DNA from: Ochromonadaceae sp. CCMP2298
Lineage: Eukaryota > Sar > Synurophyceae > Ochromonadales > Ochromonadaceae
Direction: 5' to 3'
NCBI GenBank assembly: GCA_026770595.1
Contig: MU634792.1
Span: 1-10,168, forward strand
Length of the DNA stretch: 10,168 bases
Part shown: positions 1 to 7,677 of the stretch, one piece after another
Layout: each line of letters opens with the position of its first letter
How positions within the stretch are numbered: position 1 is the first letter of the stretch
Translations under genes and position numbers: made by a program
The notes under the pieces: model-generated
Databases searched by the model: none
The model's input: only the letters and a program-made list of their open reading frames with translations
What the model was told of the DNA's origin: nothing

Positions 1-296
1 CCTGTCGGCTGCCCGCTGGGCTGCATTGTCGGCTGGCTAGAGGGCTGTCCCGACGGCTGCGACGAAGGCTGACCACTGGGCTGAGAGGAAGGTTGGCCAG
101 ATGGCTGCGTCGACGGCTGTGCCGATGGCTGTGTTGAAGGCTGGGCCGACGGCTGGGTTGACGGCTGAGTAGAGGGTTTGGCTGAAGGCTGAACAGTTGG
201 CTGCAGCGAAGGTGATGCTGTGGGTCGTGCGGACGGAGCTGTTGGCTTTGTGGACGGTTGGAAAGACGGCTGCACTGACGGGGAGGGAGTCGGCTG
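1..296 (-). repeat. 12-bp coding minisatellite encoding Q-P-S/T-x tetrapeptides
   Basis: On the minus strand the frame of the secreted-protein gene runs as tandem four-residue units of the form Q-P-[ST]-x, where x is mostly T, A, G or S. The end nearest residue 576 is irregular (units such as TPSP, KPTA, RPTA, KPST). Units become regular QPST, QPSA, QPSG and QPSS towards the window edge. About 24 units are visible and the array continues off the window. Codons for the same residue vary between units (CAG/CAA, CCG/CCC/CCT/CCA, TCG/TCT/TCA/AGC/AGT), so the repeat is held at the protein level rather than being a fresh DNA expansion. It is likely a flexible, possibly O-glycosylated stalk. Confidence 0.9.
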
Positions 297-2092
297 ATTG
301 GTGGGCACATTCACGACGCTGCCCATGAAGACAGCGCTGGTCGAGTAGGTGGCGGACCCAGCTGACGAGCTCACCGCCATTTTGATAGCAATGGTGCTGC
401 CCACCGCGGGAGTGGATAATTGTGCAGCGCTAATAGTGAGCGTGTAGGGCAGAGACTGCGCAGCACCGATGCTGCCCAGTAGAGATGACCCCACCTCGTC
501 GTTGCTCACCCTCTCCAGGAAGAACGAGGCGCCCAGCAGCGAGTAGGACCCTGAGGCTCCAGCGCAGTACCCCAACACGAGAGAAAGGTCGGTTCCTCTG
601 GAGATGGGGTACAAACCGTTTAAGTCCGACTGCTGGAAGCATAGCTGCAGCCCCGTGTTCTGCAGCCACACCGCCTTGCTCTTCCGGTAGACCACGACTC
701 CGCTGCTGGTGCTCAGCCTCACACGCAGCTCCCCCACGCCATCTGAGAACTGCGTCGTGTCCACCCGGGCCGAGGCCGTCATGTAGGCGCTGTTACCGTA
801 TGTAGGCGCAGCAATAGCCGACACTGTCGCCACCTGATGCCAAGCAGCCACGCTGCCTGATGCAGCGGCGAAGAGGTAGAAGGTGCAGCTGGTGACGGCA
901 GTTGTGATCTTGATCTCCACCGACAGAGTAGCCGCACTGCCCGACAACGTGTCTATAGGCTGCATCATGAGGACGGACTCTAGCTGGCCAAGTGCTTCCG
1001 TCTGCTCGCTCTGGTGCAGGATGTGCGTGTACTCGAAGGTGACTACTTCTCCAGGCTCGATGGTGGCGTAGCTGTACGTCAGGTGCAAAGACTCGTCTGC
1101 ATATTTCATGCGACTTGAATATGCAACAGACGGTTGCATATCTTTCCCTCCAAAACTCTTCCATGCATTGTTCTGCATCACAGTGGCTCCATTGTTCATA
1201 AAGTTGCTGAAGTGAGCAACCTTGGCTCGGGAGTTCACTGTGCCCATGCCCAGGAAGAAGTCGTAGTTGGTTTTGCCCACTGCAACCACAAGGGCAGTGT
1301 TGCCGTTATTTTCGTTCACGTAGGCAGCTTCACCTATTGCAGTCGGCTGGTAGTTGACGTAGTTTTGTGTCTCGAATGGGCCATACATCGTTTTTTCTTG
1401 GTCCGGGTCTATCGTCCTCGTATCTGCATCGTGTGAAAGGAAGAACAATTAGCCAATGTGATTAGCAGGAAAAGAGCGGTACGCGTTGACTTACAAAAGA
1501 AGTCTGTGACTGTAGCCGATCCAATATTCTTGACCTGGACGGAGGTGGCAAAGTAGAGTTTGTCGTTGTCGAGGTGGACCACCTTGCTGATCTGCAGCAC
1601 TCCGCTCGTGCCCACCCACAGCACCGACTGATGATCAGCGTTGGAAGTCACCACCAGCCGTTTGGTTGCAACATCGACTTGCGGAATGAGCCCCATATTC
1701 ATGGCGTTCACACTCGACCCCGCAGCAGCGTAGTTGACCAACCATCCCTCCAATGCTATACCGGGTATGAAGAAGTCGCCTGAGAAGTTCGGGCTAGCAG
1801 GTGTTCCCTGATTGGTTCCCCAGCCATTCCGATCATAGTCAGCGATGATACCCAGCTTTCTTGTGTAGTACGCAGACACCAATTGGCTTGCAGTCCCCCA
1901 AGACGCCGCGTTATGTACGCCCAGGTTCACGTAGTTGCCGAGCAGCCACACTTCACCCGTAGAGCAATCACCCGACCCAGTCACCTTCGAACCATTTGGC
2001 AGCACACACGTACTGGAAGCGGCCAATGCGCCCCATTGCCTGATGTTCACGCAGCAAGTAACCAGAAGTATCCGGAGGAGCCAGCGCACCAT
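1..2092 (-). CDS. Secreted beta-rich protein with C-terminal Q-P-S/T repeats (partial, 3' end outside window)
   Basis: Two exons: 2092-1495 and 1423-1, joined over a 71-nt intron (1494-1424, donor GTAAGT, acceptor GCAG). I checked exon 2 codon by codon: it stays open to the window edge, giving at least 673 residues. The ATG at 2092 is the only in-frame ATG after an upstream stop near 2161. Residues 1-25 look like a signal peptide (MVRWLLRILLV, then a polar stretch and ALA). Residues 26 to about 570 are rich in G, S, T, V, Y and aromatic residues and look beta-stranded. Around the splice point the text KNIGSATVTDFFYTRTIDPD resembles extracellular beta-sandwich surface proteins (a 'DPD' after an 'NxGS' strand), and the clean reading across the junction supports the intron. 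From about residue 576 the protein turns into P-[ST]-x repeats. Probably exported, perhaps to the cell surface or wall. The exact family is not recognised and the function is unknown. Confidence 0.8.
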
Positions 2093-2308
2093 GACTCCAC
2101 GCTGCAATGTCACTTTCCGAAGCCGTAGGATTGTGGCTTTGTGGCCGCCACATTGTGATCAGATCGGCTACGAGCGTATCCATGGTGCTGACAAATTCCT
2201 GTCGGAGATGGGAAGAACGTGGAATCTCCAGATATGGGGTAGACCTAGGGGGCAATGCAGCCAGACCTAGGTTGCAGGAGACGGCTCCCAAAAGGGGAGA
2301 CCAAAGGC

Positions 2309-2411
2309 AGGAGTGACCGTTACAAACGACAACAATAATACGTAGAAGAGTATTTGGAGGATGAAACTTGGGAACACGTATTATTGTCGCCGTTTGTAAC
2401 GGTCAGCTCCT
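2309..2411. repeat. Near-perfect inverted repeat (foldback) with 32-nt loop
   Basis: The left arm 2314-2343 and right arm 2376-2405 are reverse complements at 28 of 30 positions. After a one-base bulge (2406) a further five pairs extend the stem to 2309 and 2411. The loop is 2344-2375. The two mismatches (2329 with 2390, 2331 with 2388) are A opposite C on the plus strand. In an RNA copied from the minus strand they become U opposite G, which pairs. The stem would then be continuous apart from the bulge. No target-site duplication is evident at its ends. It may be a hairpin RNA precursor, a small foldback element or a regulatory cruciform. It lies 217 bases upstream of the minus-strand secreted-protein ATG. 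Confidence 0.85.
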
Positions 2412-2592
2412 TTTGCAGAACGACATCAGCAGCAGCAGAGATTCGATCAGAACAGAAACAGAAGTGCAATCGAAGGGCAATCGAGAGCGAACACCACCAC
2501 CCATGCTAAACTCATCCTTTGAACCATCATCCTTTGAACCACACCGAGCAGCAGGCAATCCGGCGATCGCTGACGAGCAGGTGTAAGGGTTT

Positions 2593-2815
2593 ATTCCTCA
2601 TGCTGCTTTCTCATGCCCCTTTGCTGCCTTGCCCTGCCCCCTCCCCTGCCCTCCCCTGTCCTCCTGCTTTCCCTTGCTGCCTCGTTGTCGCTTTTTCCCT
2701 CTCTTGCATACCATTCCCCCCATCCTACCATGCCTACTCTACCCACTCTGCCAACCCTCCTTGCCCACCCTGACATCTCCCTGCCTCTATCCTTCCTGTC
2801 TATCTGGCATGCATC
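2593..2815 (+). promoter_or_regulatory. Pyrimidine-rich leader or promoter tract upstream of larB
   Basis: The plus strand here is mostly C and T, with repeated CCCCTGCC and TCCCCTG blocks around 2630-2665 and further ACCCTCC/ACCCTGAC blocks later. It ends about 85 bases before the LarB start codon. A similar but shorter pyrimidine-rich stretch precedes the HD-domain gene (about 4509-4565). I infer a core-promoter or 5' leader feature of this genome. No defined transcription-factor site is claimed. Confidence 0.4.
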
Positions 2816-2899
2816 TTTAGTAGAGAGAGAAGAGAAGGATATTCGCGAGACTTCGGGTGGGAATTTTTTTCGTAGCCTAAGCAATCCCCCTCCACGATC

Positions 2900-3971
2900 A
2901 TGAGGACCGCCAGTGCTGCGGCCGCAATGACGTTCGTACGGAGGAGACTCGTAGCGAGTGCCATGACCCAACGGAGAGCCAGCTCACAGATGAGTGAGAT
3001 TGAGAGACTCCTTAAACACGTAAAGGAGACTGGAGAGACTGGAGAGGCAGCGCGGCTCATTGGCAATCTGCTCGAGGGAGCAGCGCGGTCCAATGCTGGG
3101 GCGTCGGCGAACACACTTAGTGTGGGCAATTTCGCGAAGATTGATCTCAACCGAAGTGGACGCGTCGGTTTCCCAGAAGTAATTTTTGCTAGTGGCAAGG
3201 AGCCCCAGCACTTCGCGGAGATCATGTCAGCTATGCGCGGCTCGGAGGACATCGTGATTGCCACGCGCGTCAACCAGGAGCAGCGCGATCTACTCGACAA
3301 GCAGCTGGGTGATGCAATTACGCACGTGAAGTCTTGCAACATCTCCTACCTACCTGGCAGAAGTGTGAGTGTGCGTGGAACTGTAGCCGTGCTGTGCGCA
3401 GGTACTTCTGACTACGCCGTGGCCGAGGAGGCTGCTACACTGCTGGAGCTCAGCGGTGTGCAGACTGTCACGCGGCTGTACGACGTGGGCGTGGCTGGCC
3501 TGTACCGCCTTCTGAGCAACTTGGACAAGATCGAGGGTAAGTAACAATTCTCAATAGAGTTAATTGAACGATTTCATCTCTCATCCCCCTTTCCCTCCCA
3601 TCGCTGCACACGTGTCTCTGAAGACGCGGACGTGATCATTGTTTGCGCCGGCATGGACGGGGCACTGCCAAGCGTTGTGGGGGGGTTGGTCAAGGCTCCC
3701 GTTATAGCAGTACCAACTTCTGTTGGTTATGGAGCAGCTTTCCATGGTAAGGAACGATTGAGATCTTTTGCTGTGATATGCGACGCGCCCCTAAAAGACT
3801 ATCCATTCCATCTCATTCGCATCTGCAGGTGTATCGGCACTGCTCACGATGCTCAACACTTGTGCCCCAGGAGTCAGCGTAGTAAATATCGACAACGGGT
3901 TCGGGGCTGCTGTTTGTGCGTTCAAAGTCCTAAAGAAGATGCAGAAAGGCGTAGATGCAATAGACAGATAG
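2900..3971 (+). CDS. larB: LarB-like nickel-pincer cofactor biosynthesis carboxylase, three exons
   Basis: Exons are 2900-3536, 3624-3746 and 3829-3971, with introns of 87 and 82 nt (donors GTAAGT and GTAAGG, acceptors AAG and CAG). Together they give 300 residues. LarB is a PurE-like (AIR-carboxylase fold) enzyme. It carboxylates nicotinic acid adenine dinucleotide and releases AMP, the first step towards the nickel-pincer nucleotide of lactate racemase-type enzymes. Visible family motifs are [17 protein letters not shown] (about 84-100), [15 protein letters not shown] (165-179), [13 protein letters not shown] (193-205), [16 protein letters not shown] (220-235), [12 protein letters not shown] (241-252), LNTCAPGV (262-269) and NIDNGFGA (273-280). 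Cys265 and Cys220 lie 45 residues apart, as do the two key cysteines I recall from Lactobacillus LarB (C176, C221). The reading across both splice points matches the family without a gap. Residues 1-30 are Arg/Ala/Ser-rich with no acidic residue, like a mitochondrial presequence. LarC and LarE partners are not in the window. Confidence 0.93.
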
Positions 3972-4709
3972 ACTTCACTTAGACTATTGTAGCAAACAGC
4001 ATGCCTCTTCGCGTCTTCAACTTCTTCATCTGAATACGTTGCACTTCGCTTAAAATAATCGTATGCATCATAATTTCGCTAATGGGAGACCTTGCCACTC
4101 GCTGTGGGAATCCAGGGCTGATCTGGGTGAAGGACCATCGTTGAGTGCATCGCATAACCGCTTGTTAGATCCACAAGTGGCACGATTTTCGGGGGAGCTG
4201 CAACGAACTGTACTTCATCAACATCAGGAGAAGGGGGCGCCGTTTTTGGCACGCGCCTCTTCGGTCTTTTCTTCCTGTAGTAACTGGCTATGTTGGGAAG
4301 GATTTTGCCCGCCTTGATGCCCTTCCAACATCCGCCCATCGAATCAAAGCTGCAGCAAAGAACTGCGCACAGAGATTGCGGCACTTCTGCGCTCTGAGCG
4401 GCGGCAGAAGGTGTACAATGCGGCAGAAGATCGAGCGTCGCTGGTCACGGCCTGAGTGGCTTCTACAGTTCTTGGCATCTTGGCAGTGATGAGTGGGTTA
4501 CTTTTTGAATTCTTTCCCCTCCTGACTTTTTTAAATCTGTTAACCCTCTCTCTCCAATTCTTGTTGGTTCTGTGTGGTTCTGTTCACACTCACGCAAAAC
4601 ATTCTTCGCATCGTATATGTGGATTTGTCTGCTCTTGCTATCTCTGCTGTCCTGTATAGACAGAACTCATCCCTTTTGTCCAGCAGTGAACTGCTCTACG
4701 CGTAGCAAT
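3972..4709. other. Intergenic region without a confident gene
   Basis: It lies between the LarB stop and the HD-domain gene, both on the plus strand. It should hold the LarB 3' end (TTAAAATAAT at about 4049-4058 could serve as a weak polyadenylation signal) and the HD-gene promoter, with a CT-rich stretch at about 4509-4565. A weak minus-strand frame (4339-4079) and a plus-strand frame (4318-4455, ending SLVTA-stop) overlap in part, so at most one can be real. Confidence 0.5.
4079..4339 (-). CDS. Possible small hypothetical protein (weak)
   Basis: The ATG at 4339 opens an 86-residue frame. It starts MGGCWKGIKAGKILPN, has a basic patch YYRKKRPKRRVPK, and continues with a Pro/Val-rich segment (VAAPPKIVPLVDLTSGYA). 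The frame stays open upstream of the ATG, and TTCTTTGCTGCAG just before it could be a splice acceptor, so it may be the last exon of a spliced gene. I see no credible first exon. No family is recognised. The competing plus-strand frame over 4318-4455 (SKELRTEIAALLRSERRQKV) lowers confidence. Confidence 0.22.
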   Translation of the reverse strand: MGGCWKGIKAGKILPNIASYYRKKRPKRRVPKTAPPSPDVDEVQFVAAPPKIVPLVDLTSGYAMHSTMVLHPDQPWIPTASGKVSH

Positions 4710-5381
4710 ATGGATACTGAGATCAAGAGAAGCATCCAGCTACTGTTCGAGGAGAGCGGTCGAGATGACAGTCATGGACTGTGCCACGCCGAGGCAGTTG
4801 CTGCGAACAGCGAGATCATCCTCAGCAAGCTGGCAGGGTCCACGGGATCTATAGCAGCAGACGAACTGCCGCAAATGGGCAAACTCGTCGCATCGGTGGC
4901 GCTCTTGCATGACGTGTCCGACCACAAGTACGATCCAGAGGGGAAGATGATGGGCAAGATGAGGGAGATCCTGTCTAGTTTCTTCAGCAGTGAGGAAGTA
5001 CAGCTCGTGATGGATATAATCGAGCGCATGTCCTACTCGAAGGAGAACAAGGCAATCCTGAAGGGGCTGCCGCTGGATTGGGAAGAGAAGCTTGGGCCGC
5101 AAGGCTGCCTCGTGCGGGACATCGTTTCTGACGCGGACAAACTAGAGGCCATCGGGCTGATAGGTGTCGAGCGCTGTCTCGAGTACACCAAGGAGACAAA
5201 CCCCGGATTCGACGAGCGGCAGTGCGTGGAGCAGTTGGTTGCTCACAGCAAGGAGAAGCTCTTCCGCTTGAAAGATGAGTTTATCCGAACAGCCCCTGGG
5301 AAGGAGCTAGCCGCGCCGCTGCACGAGGAGATGCTAGCAGAGGTTAATCGACTCGCCAAGGTGCACAAGTTAGCAGTCTGA
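4710..5381 (+). CDS. HD-domain metal-dependent phosphohydrolase (YedJ-like)
   Basis: Intronless, 223 residues from the ATG at 4710. The HD superfamily pattern is complete: SHGLCHAEAV (His22, His26), ALLHDVSDHKYD with the His67-Asp68 pair, and VSDADKLEAIG (Asp141, Asp143) before an amphipathic helix. Size and motif order match the small YedJ-type branch (about 230 residues). These HD proteins bind divalent metals and hydrolyse phosphate esters of nucleotides or related compounds; the substrate is unknown. The C-terminal third is helical and charged, as usual. An in-frame ATG at 4617 would add 31 residues beginning MWICLLLLSLLSC, which looks like a signal peptide. I prefer 4710 because the added part lies in CT-rich leader-like DNA and the core is a cytosolic-type enzyme. 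It follows LarB on the same strand, 738 bases away. Confidence 0.9.
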   Translation: MDTEIKRSIQLLFEESGRDDSHGLCHAEAVAANSEIILSKLAGSTGSIAADELPQMGKLVASVALLHDVSDHKYDPEGKMMGKMREILSSFFSSEEVQLVMDIIERMSYSKENKAILKGLPLDWEEKLGPQGCLVRDIVSDADKLEAIGLIGVERCLEYTKETNPGFDERQCVEQLVAHSKEKLFRLKDEFIRTAPGKELAAPLHEEMLAEVNRLAKVHKLAV

Positions 5382-5472
5382 ATCTAGCAGTCTAAGTGCC
5401 TCCTCTGCATTGGTTTGTTTGACTCACCCTCAATCGCTCATAGACTAATAGCATGTAAATCCAAAATGGCTA

Positions 5473-5508
5473 GAATTTACAACCATCGGAGGATTTAGAA
5501 CCATCGGA
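5473..5508. repeat. Two tandem 18-bp copies
   Basis: GAATTTACAACCATCGGA (5473-5490) is followed directly by GGATTTAGAACCATCGGA (5491-5508), with 16 of 18 positions identical. They sit in the 283-base gap between the convergent ends of the HD-domain gene (plus) and the LETM1-like gene (minus). That gap holds nothing else I can identify beyond 3' flanks. A local duplication is the simplest reading. Confidence 0.75.
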
Positions 5509-5664
5509 TATTCAACTACCAACAACTTAATGAATCACTCTACCGTATGGGTTTCTCTCACAATGCCGCTATAAACCCACCGAACGAACCCAACAATGCG
5601 CAGCAGCGCCACACACTACTGACGGTTGCACGGATCACGTATGCACAGCCACTTTGTGGCATAA

Positions 5665-6904
5665 TCAAATGGTCGCTGCTCTGTAAACCGCGCAGAAGTC
5701 CGATGACTTCAAGCCCTTCACGGTGTGCAGGGCCATCATCGCCAAGCGCTTGTTCTGATAGTTCGTCACCATTACCGTCGCCTTGCCCTTCCCGGTGCTG
5801 ACACTGGTCGGCAGAGCTACAGGCTTTTTGACTTCGTCCAGCCACTCGGTTAGATCGCTGCGCATTTGCGGGGCAGTCTTCTTCTCCGTAGAGATGCAGC
5901 GCTCGTAGCAGGCGGCCTTGGCCTCCTCGTTGGTGAGCGTCTTCACGCCCCTCAGGTCGAGGAAGTTGTCGCTCTCGCGGATATTGTTAATCTGCGTGTT
6001 AACCTGACCAATGTTCAGGCGGCGAATGAGTGGAATATTGGGCACACCCTCCTCTCCGAATGAGCGGCAGCACTGCTTCACTACGCTGCCCGGGACCTTC
6101 TTGATACCCAACTTCTTGCTGGAGTTCACGTCCGACAGCAGCCAGGGCTTGATGAGCTCCAGCCCCGACGACAAGGTGTTCGTTTTCAGCACCTTCTCGA
6201 TCGTGTTTAGGACGTTGATCTTTTCCCTCCTCAATTCTAACGTGCCAACTGCGAAAGGGGTGGAGGATGGAGTCAGCAAAGGGCGGATCAGAGAGAGAAT
6301 TGCGGGGGTATATCACGCACAAATACGAAATAAGAAAGCAGGTGCACTCACCATCGTCGATGGTCTCTGCTTGCAAGGCGTGCAGGCCGAACACTACAGT
6401 TTGCTGGCGACGCTTGTTGATCGCAGTCTCGCGAACAGCCACATCCCTGGGGTCGTCAAAACCAGAGGGAAGACTGCGCCATGCCCAGGGGTTGCTCGAT
6501 GAAAACAGGGGGAAGACGATGTAGGAATAGAAGAAGAACTCCGGTGAAAGAGGTATCGTGATCAACAGCCGGAAGCACTTGGTAATATCTCCCTTTGTCT
6601 GCTGCAGGAACTGGTACTGAGTGAAAGAAAGGGCCGGCAAACCCTTCAATTTTTTCAACTTCTTGATATTTGCTGCCTTCTTCATATCGCTGAAGATTGC
6701 ACTGCTGCCCCGGCAGATGATCTGCACGTTCTTCTTCACATTTGCGTAGAATCCGACATCGCCATCGCCTGATTCGTCAGAGCCTTGTGCAACAATCGAA
6801 GTCGTCGACGGTCTCCACAATCTAGGCTGCACAATTCTGCTGCCTGCTGACAAGACAATGCATGCACAGATGAGTAGTAGTCTGCTCTGCTGGAAAACTC
6901 GCAT
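5665..6904 (-). CDS. LETM1-like membrane protein with RBD domain and N-terminal signal-like segment
   Basis: Exons 6904-6352 and 6248-5665 flank a 103-nt intron (6351-6249, donor GTGAGT, acceptor CGCAG), giving 378 residues. The start is the ATG at 6904. LETM1 proteins are inner-membrane proteins of mitochondria (K+/H+ or Ca2+/H+ exchange, ribosome binding), and plastid relatives exist. The middle of exon 1 shows the family's membrane region: LPALSFTQYQFLQQTKGDIT, then a hydrophobic stretch PLSPEFFFYSYIVFPLF and the LPSGF variant of the LPSTF motif. Exon 2 holds the ribosome-binding-like domain, with NIPLIRRLNIGQVNTQINNI, LRGVKTLTNEEAKAACYERC and LTEWLDEVKKP (about 255-330). The N-terminus MRVFQQSRLLLICACIVLSAGS reads as a secretory signal peptide, followed by a basic Ser/Thr-rich stretch. 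This could be a two-part plastid signal in a secondary-plastid alga, though no Phe follows the predicted cleavage site. The C-terminal 45 residues are divergent. Confidence 0.82.
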
Positions 6905-7121
6905 GTTCAACTCGCCGTTGGTCGCTGTAAAACTCTTGGTAGTGATTGCGAACGCAGCTGCGGCGTTGTAGATCTACGCCTACGCTTCTACTCTCTACTG
7001 CTGGAGAGAGAAATGACGCCGACAATGAACGCTAACGACTGCGGTCCTTGTGACAGCAGTTGATCACTGTGTTGGAGTTCCAGGGAGTTGTGGATGGAGT
7101 TCGCCCTCTTCTTCTTGGCGC

Positions 7122-7167
7122 CACCAGAAAAAACCCACGAGAAAAAACACACCAGAAAAAAAAAAAA
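7122..7167. repeat. Three-copy 14-bp tandem repeat ending in A12
   Basis: Copies start at 7122, 7136 and 7150 with exact 14-bp spacing. Each begins CACSAG (S is C or G) and continues with a run of A; the first two end AAAAAACC and AAAAAACA. The third runs into 12 consecutive A (7156-7167). It lies about 220 bases upstream of the LETM1-like start on its promoter side, where it reads as T-rich on the coding strand. It may be a promoter T-tract or simple slippage. Confidence 0.7.
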
Positions 7168-7645
7168 ACGGACTTTTTGAAATCGTGGAGTCCGGGAGTA
7201 CGTACTGCATTTCTTGCTGCTGAGATGCATGGTAACTATACTGTAGTCTCCCATTGGACCAGTGGTGCTTCAGCCTAAGCTAAATCCTTACCGGTACACT
7301 CTGTAATTTGACACGGAGAGAAACCCTACTGTACAATGCAAGCTAGTCAGCTTCACTTTTTGAAACTAGAAAAAGAGTCCTGCAAGGGGGAACGGGTTGA
7401 CCCTCTTACTCTTGCGGGCGCTGCCTTCGCAATGGTGATTTCTATAGCATTGTAAGCGTGATTTCATCAATTTATTGTTTATAAGTACATACGACTCAGT
7501 GCATGCGCACTTATGAGCCCCGCCCTGCACCCATCTCACGTACTGGTGAGCTCGTCGAATGCCAGCCTATCAAACCATCCCCGCACAACAGCAGCCTCTG
7601 CAGCGACTGTTATGGGTTGGCGCATCACAGGGTCTATACTTGTCA

Positions 7646-7673
7646 CTTAAATTATTGCAGAAGATAATTTAAG
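7646..7673. repeat. Perfect 10-bp hairpin just after the carrier stop codon
   Basis: CTTAAATTAT (7646-7655) and ATAATTTAAG (7664-7673) are exact reverse complements around an 8-base loop. On the minus strand this stem begins four bases past the stop codon of the carrier gene, inside its 3' UTR. The distal arm reads AATAATTTAAG in RNA sense, and AATAAT could double as a weak polyadenylation signal. The stem is AT-rich and only moderately stable. Confidence 0.7.
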
Positions 7674-7677
7674 GCTT

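Larger units (their letters stand above)
2093..2899. other. Intergenic region between divergent genes
   Basis: This 807-base gap separates the start of the minus-strand secreted-protein gene from the start of the plus-strand LarB gene, so it should hold both promoters. It contains a foldback at 2309-2411 and a pyrimidine-rich stretch from about 2593. Short open frames on both strands show no recognisable protein and no supporting codon pattern. I see no tRNA, rRNA or canonical TATA box. Confidence 0.6.
6905..7677. other. Intergenic region between two minus-strand genes
   Basis: These 773 bases hold the promoter side of the LETM1-like gene and the 3' flank of the carrier gene. Visible structure is limited to an A-rich 14-bp tandem repeat (7122-7167) and a short perfect hairpin (7646-7673). 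The longest frames here are low-complexity, some of them reading through the A/T run (phenylalanine-rich on the minus strand), and match no family. I see no tRNA-like cloverleaf or transposon ends. Confidence 0.55.

Noticed and set aside
485-1436. Several plus- and minus-strand open frames across the secreted-protein gene
   Set aside because: They are alternate-frame shadows of a frame that stays open for more than 1,400 bases, splices cleanly and encodes a coherent protein.
2093-2113. Extension of the secreted protein to a GTG at 2113
   Set aside because: GTG initiation is not expected in a nuclear gene, and the ATG at 2092 begins directly on a good signal peptide.
1968-2291. Minus-strand frame of 107 residues overlapping the start of the secreted-protein gene
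   Set aside because: It is in another frame than the signal-peptide start, has no recognisable features, and lies over the presumed 5' leader. At most it is an upstream reading frame.
2591-2971. Minus-strand Gly/Arg-rich frame over the pyrimidine tract
   Set aside because: It is a by-product of CT-rich DNA read in reverse, with a low-complexity product that runs into the LarB coding exon.
3537-3982. Treating LarB as broken into two pieces by stop codons
   Set aside because: The apparent breaks fall at GTAAGT...AAG and GTAAGG...CAG sites. Removing those segments restores the family sequence exactly, so these are introns and not frameshifts.
5999-6351. Read-through of LETM1 exon 1 past the GTGAGT donor
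   Set aside because: The read-through product loses similarity at once, whereas the spliced form leads into the domain expected next in LETM1 proteins.
6011-6502. Plus-strand frame of 163 residues opposite the LETM1-like gene
   Set aside because: It is antisense to a well-supported gene, and its composition shows no domain.
6988-7254. Minus-strand frame with a phenylalanine run, resembling a membrane segment
   Set aside because: The hydrophobic run comes from the A/T tandem repeat and the rest has no family features.
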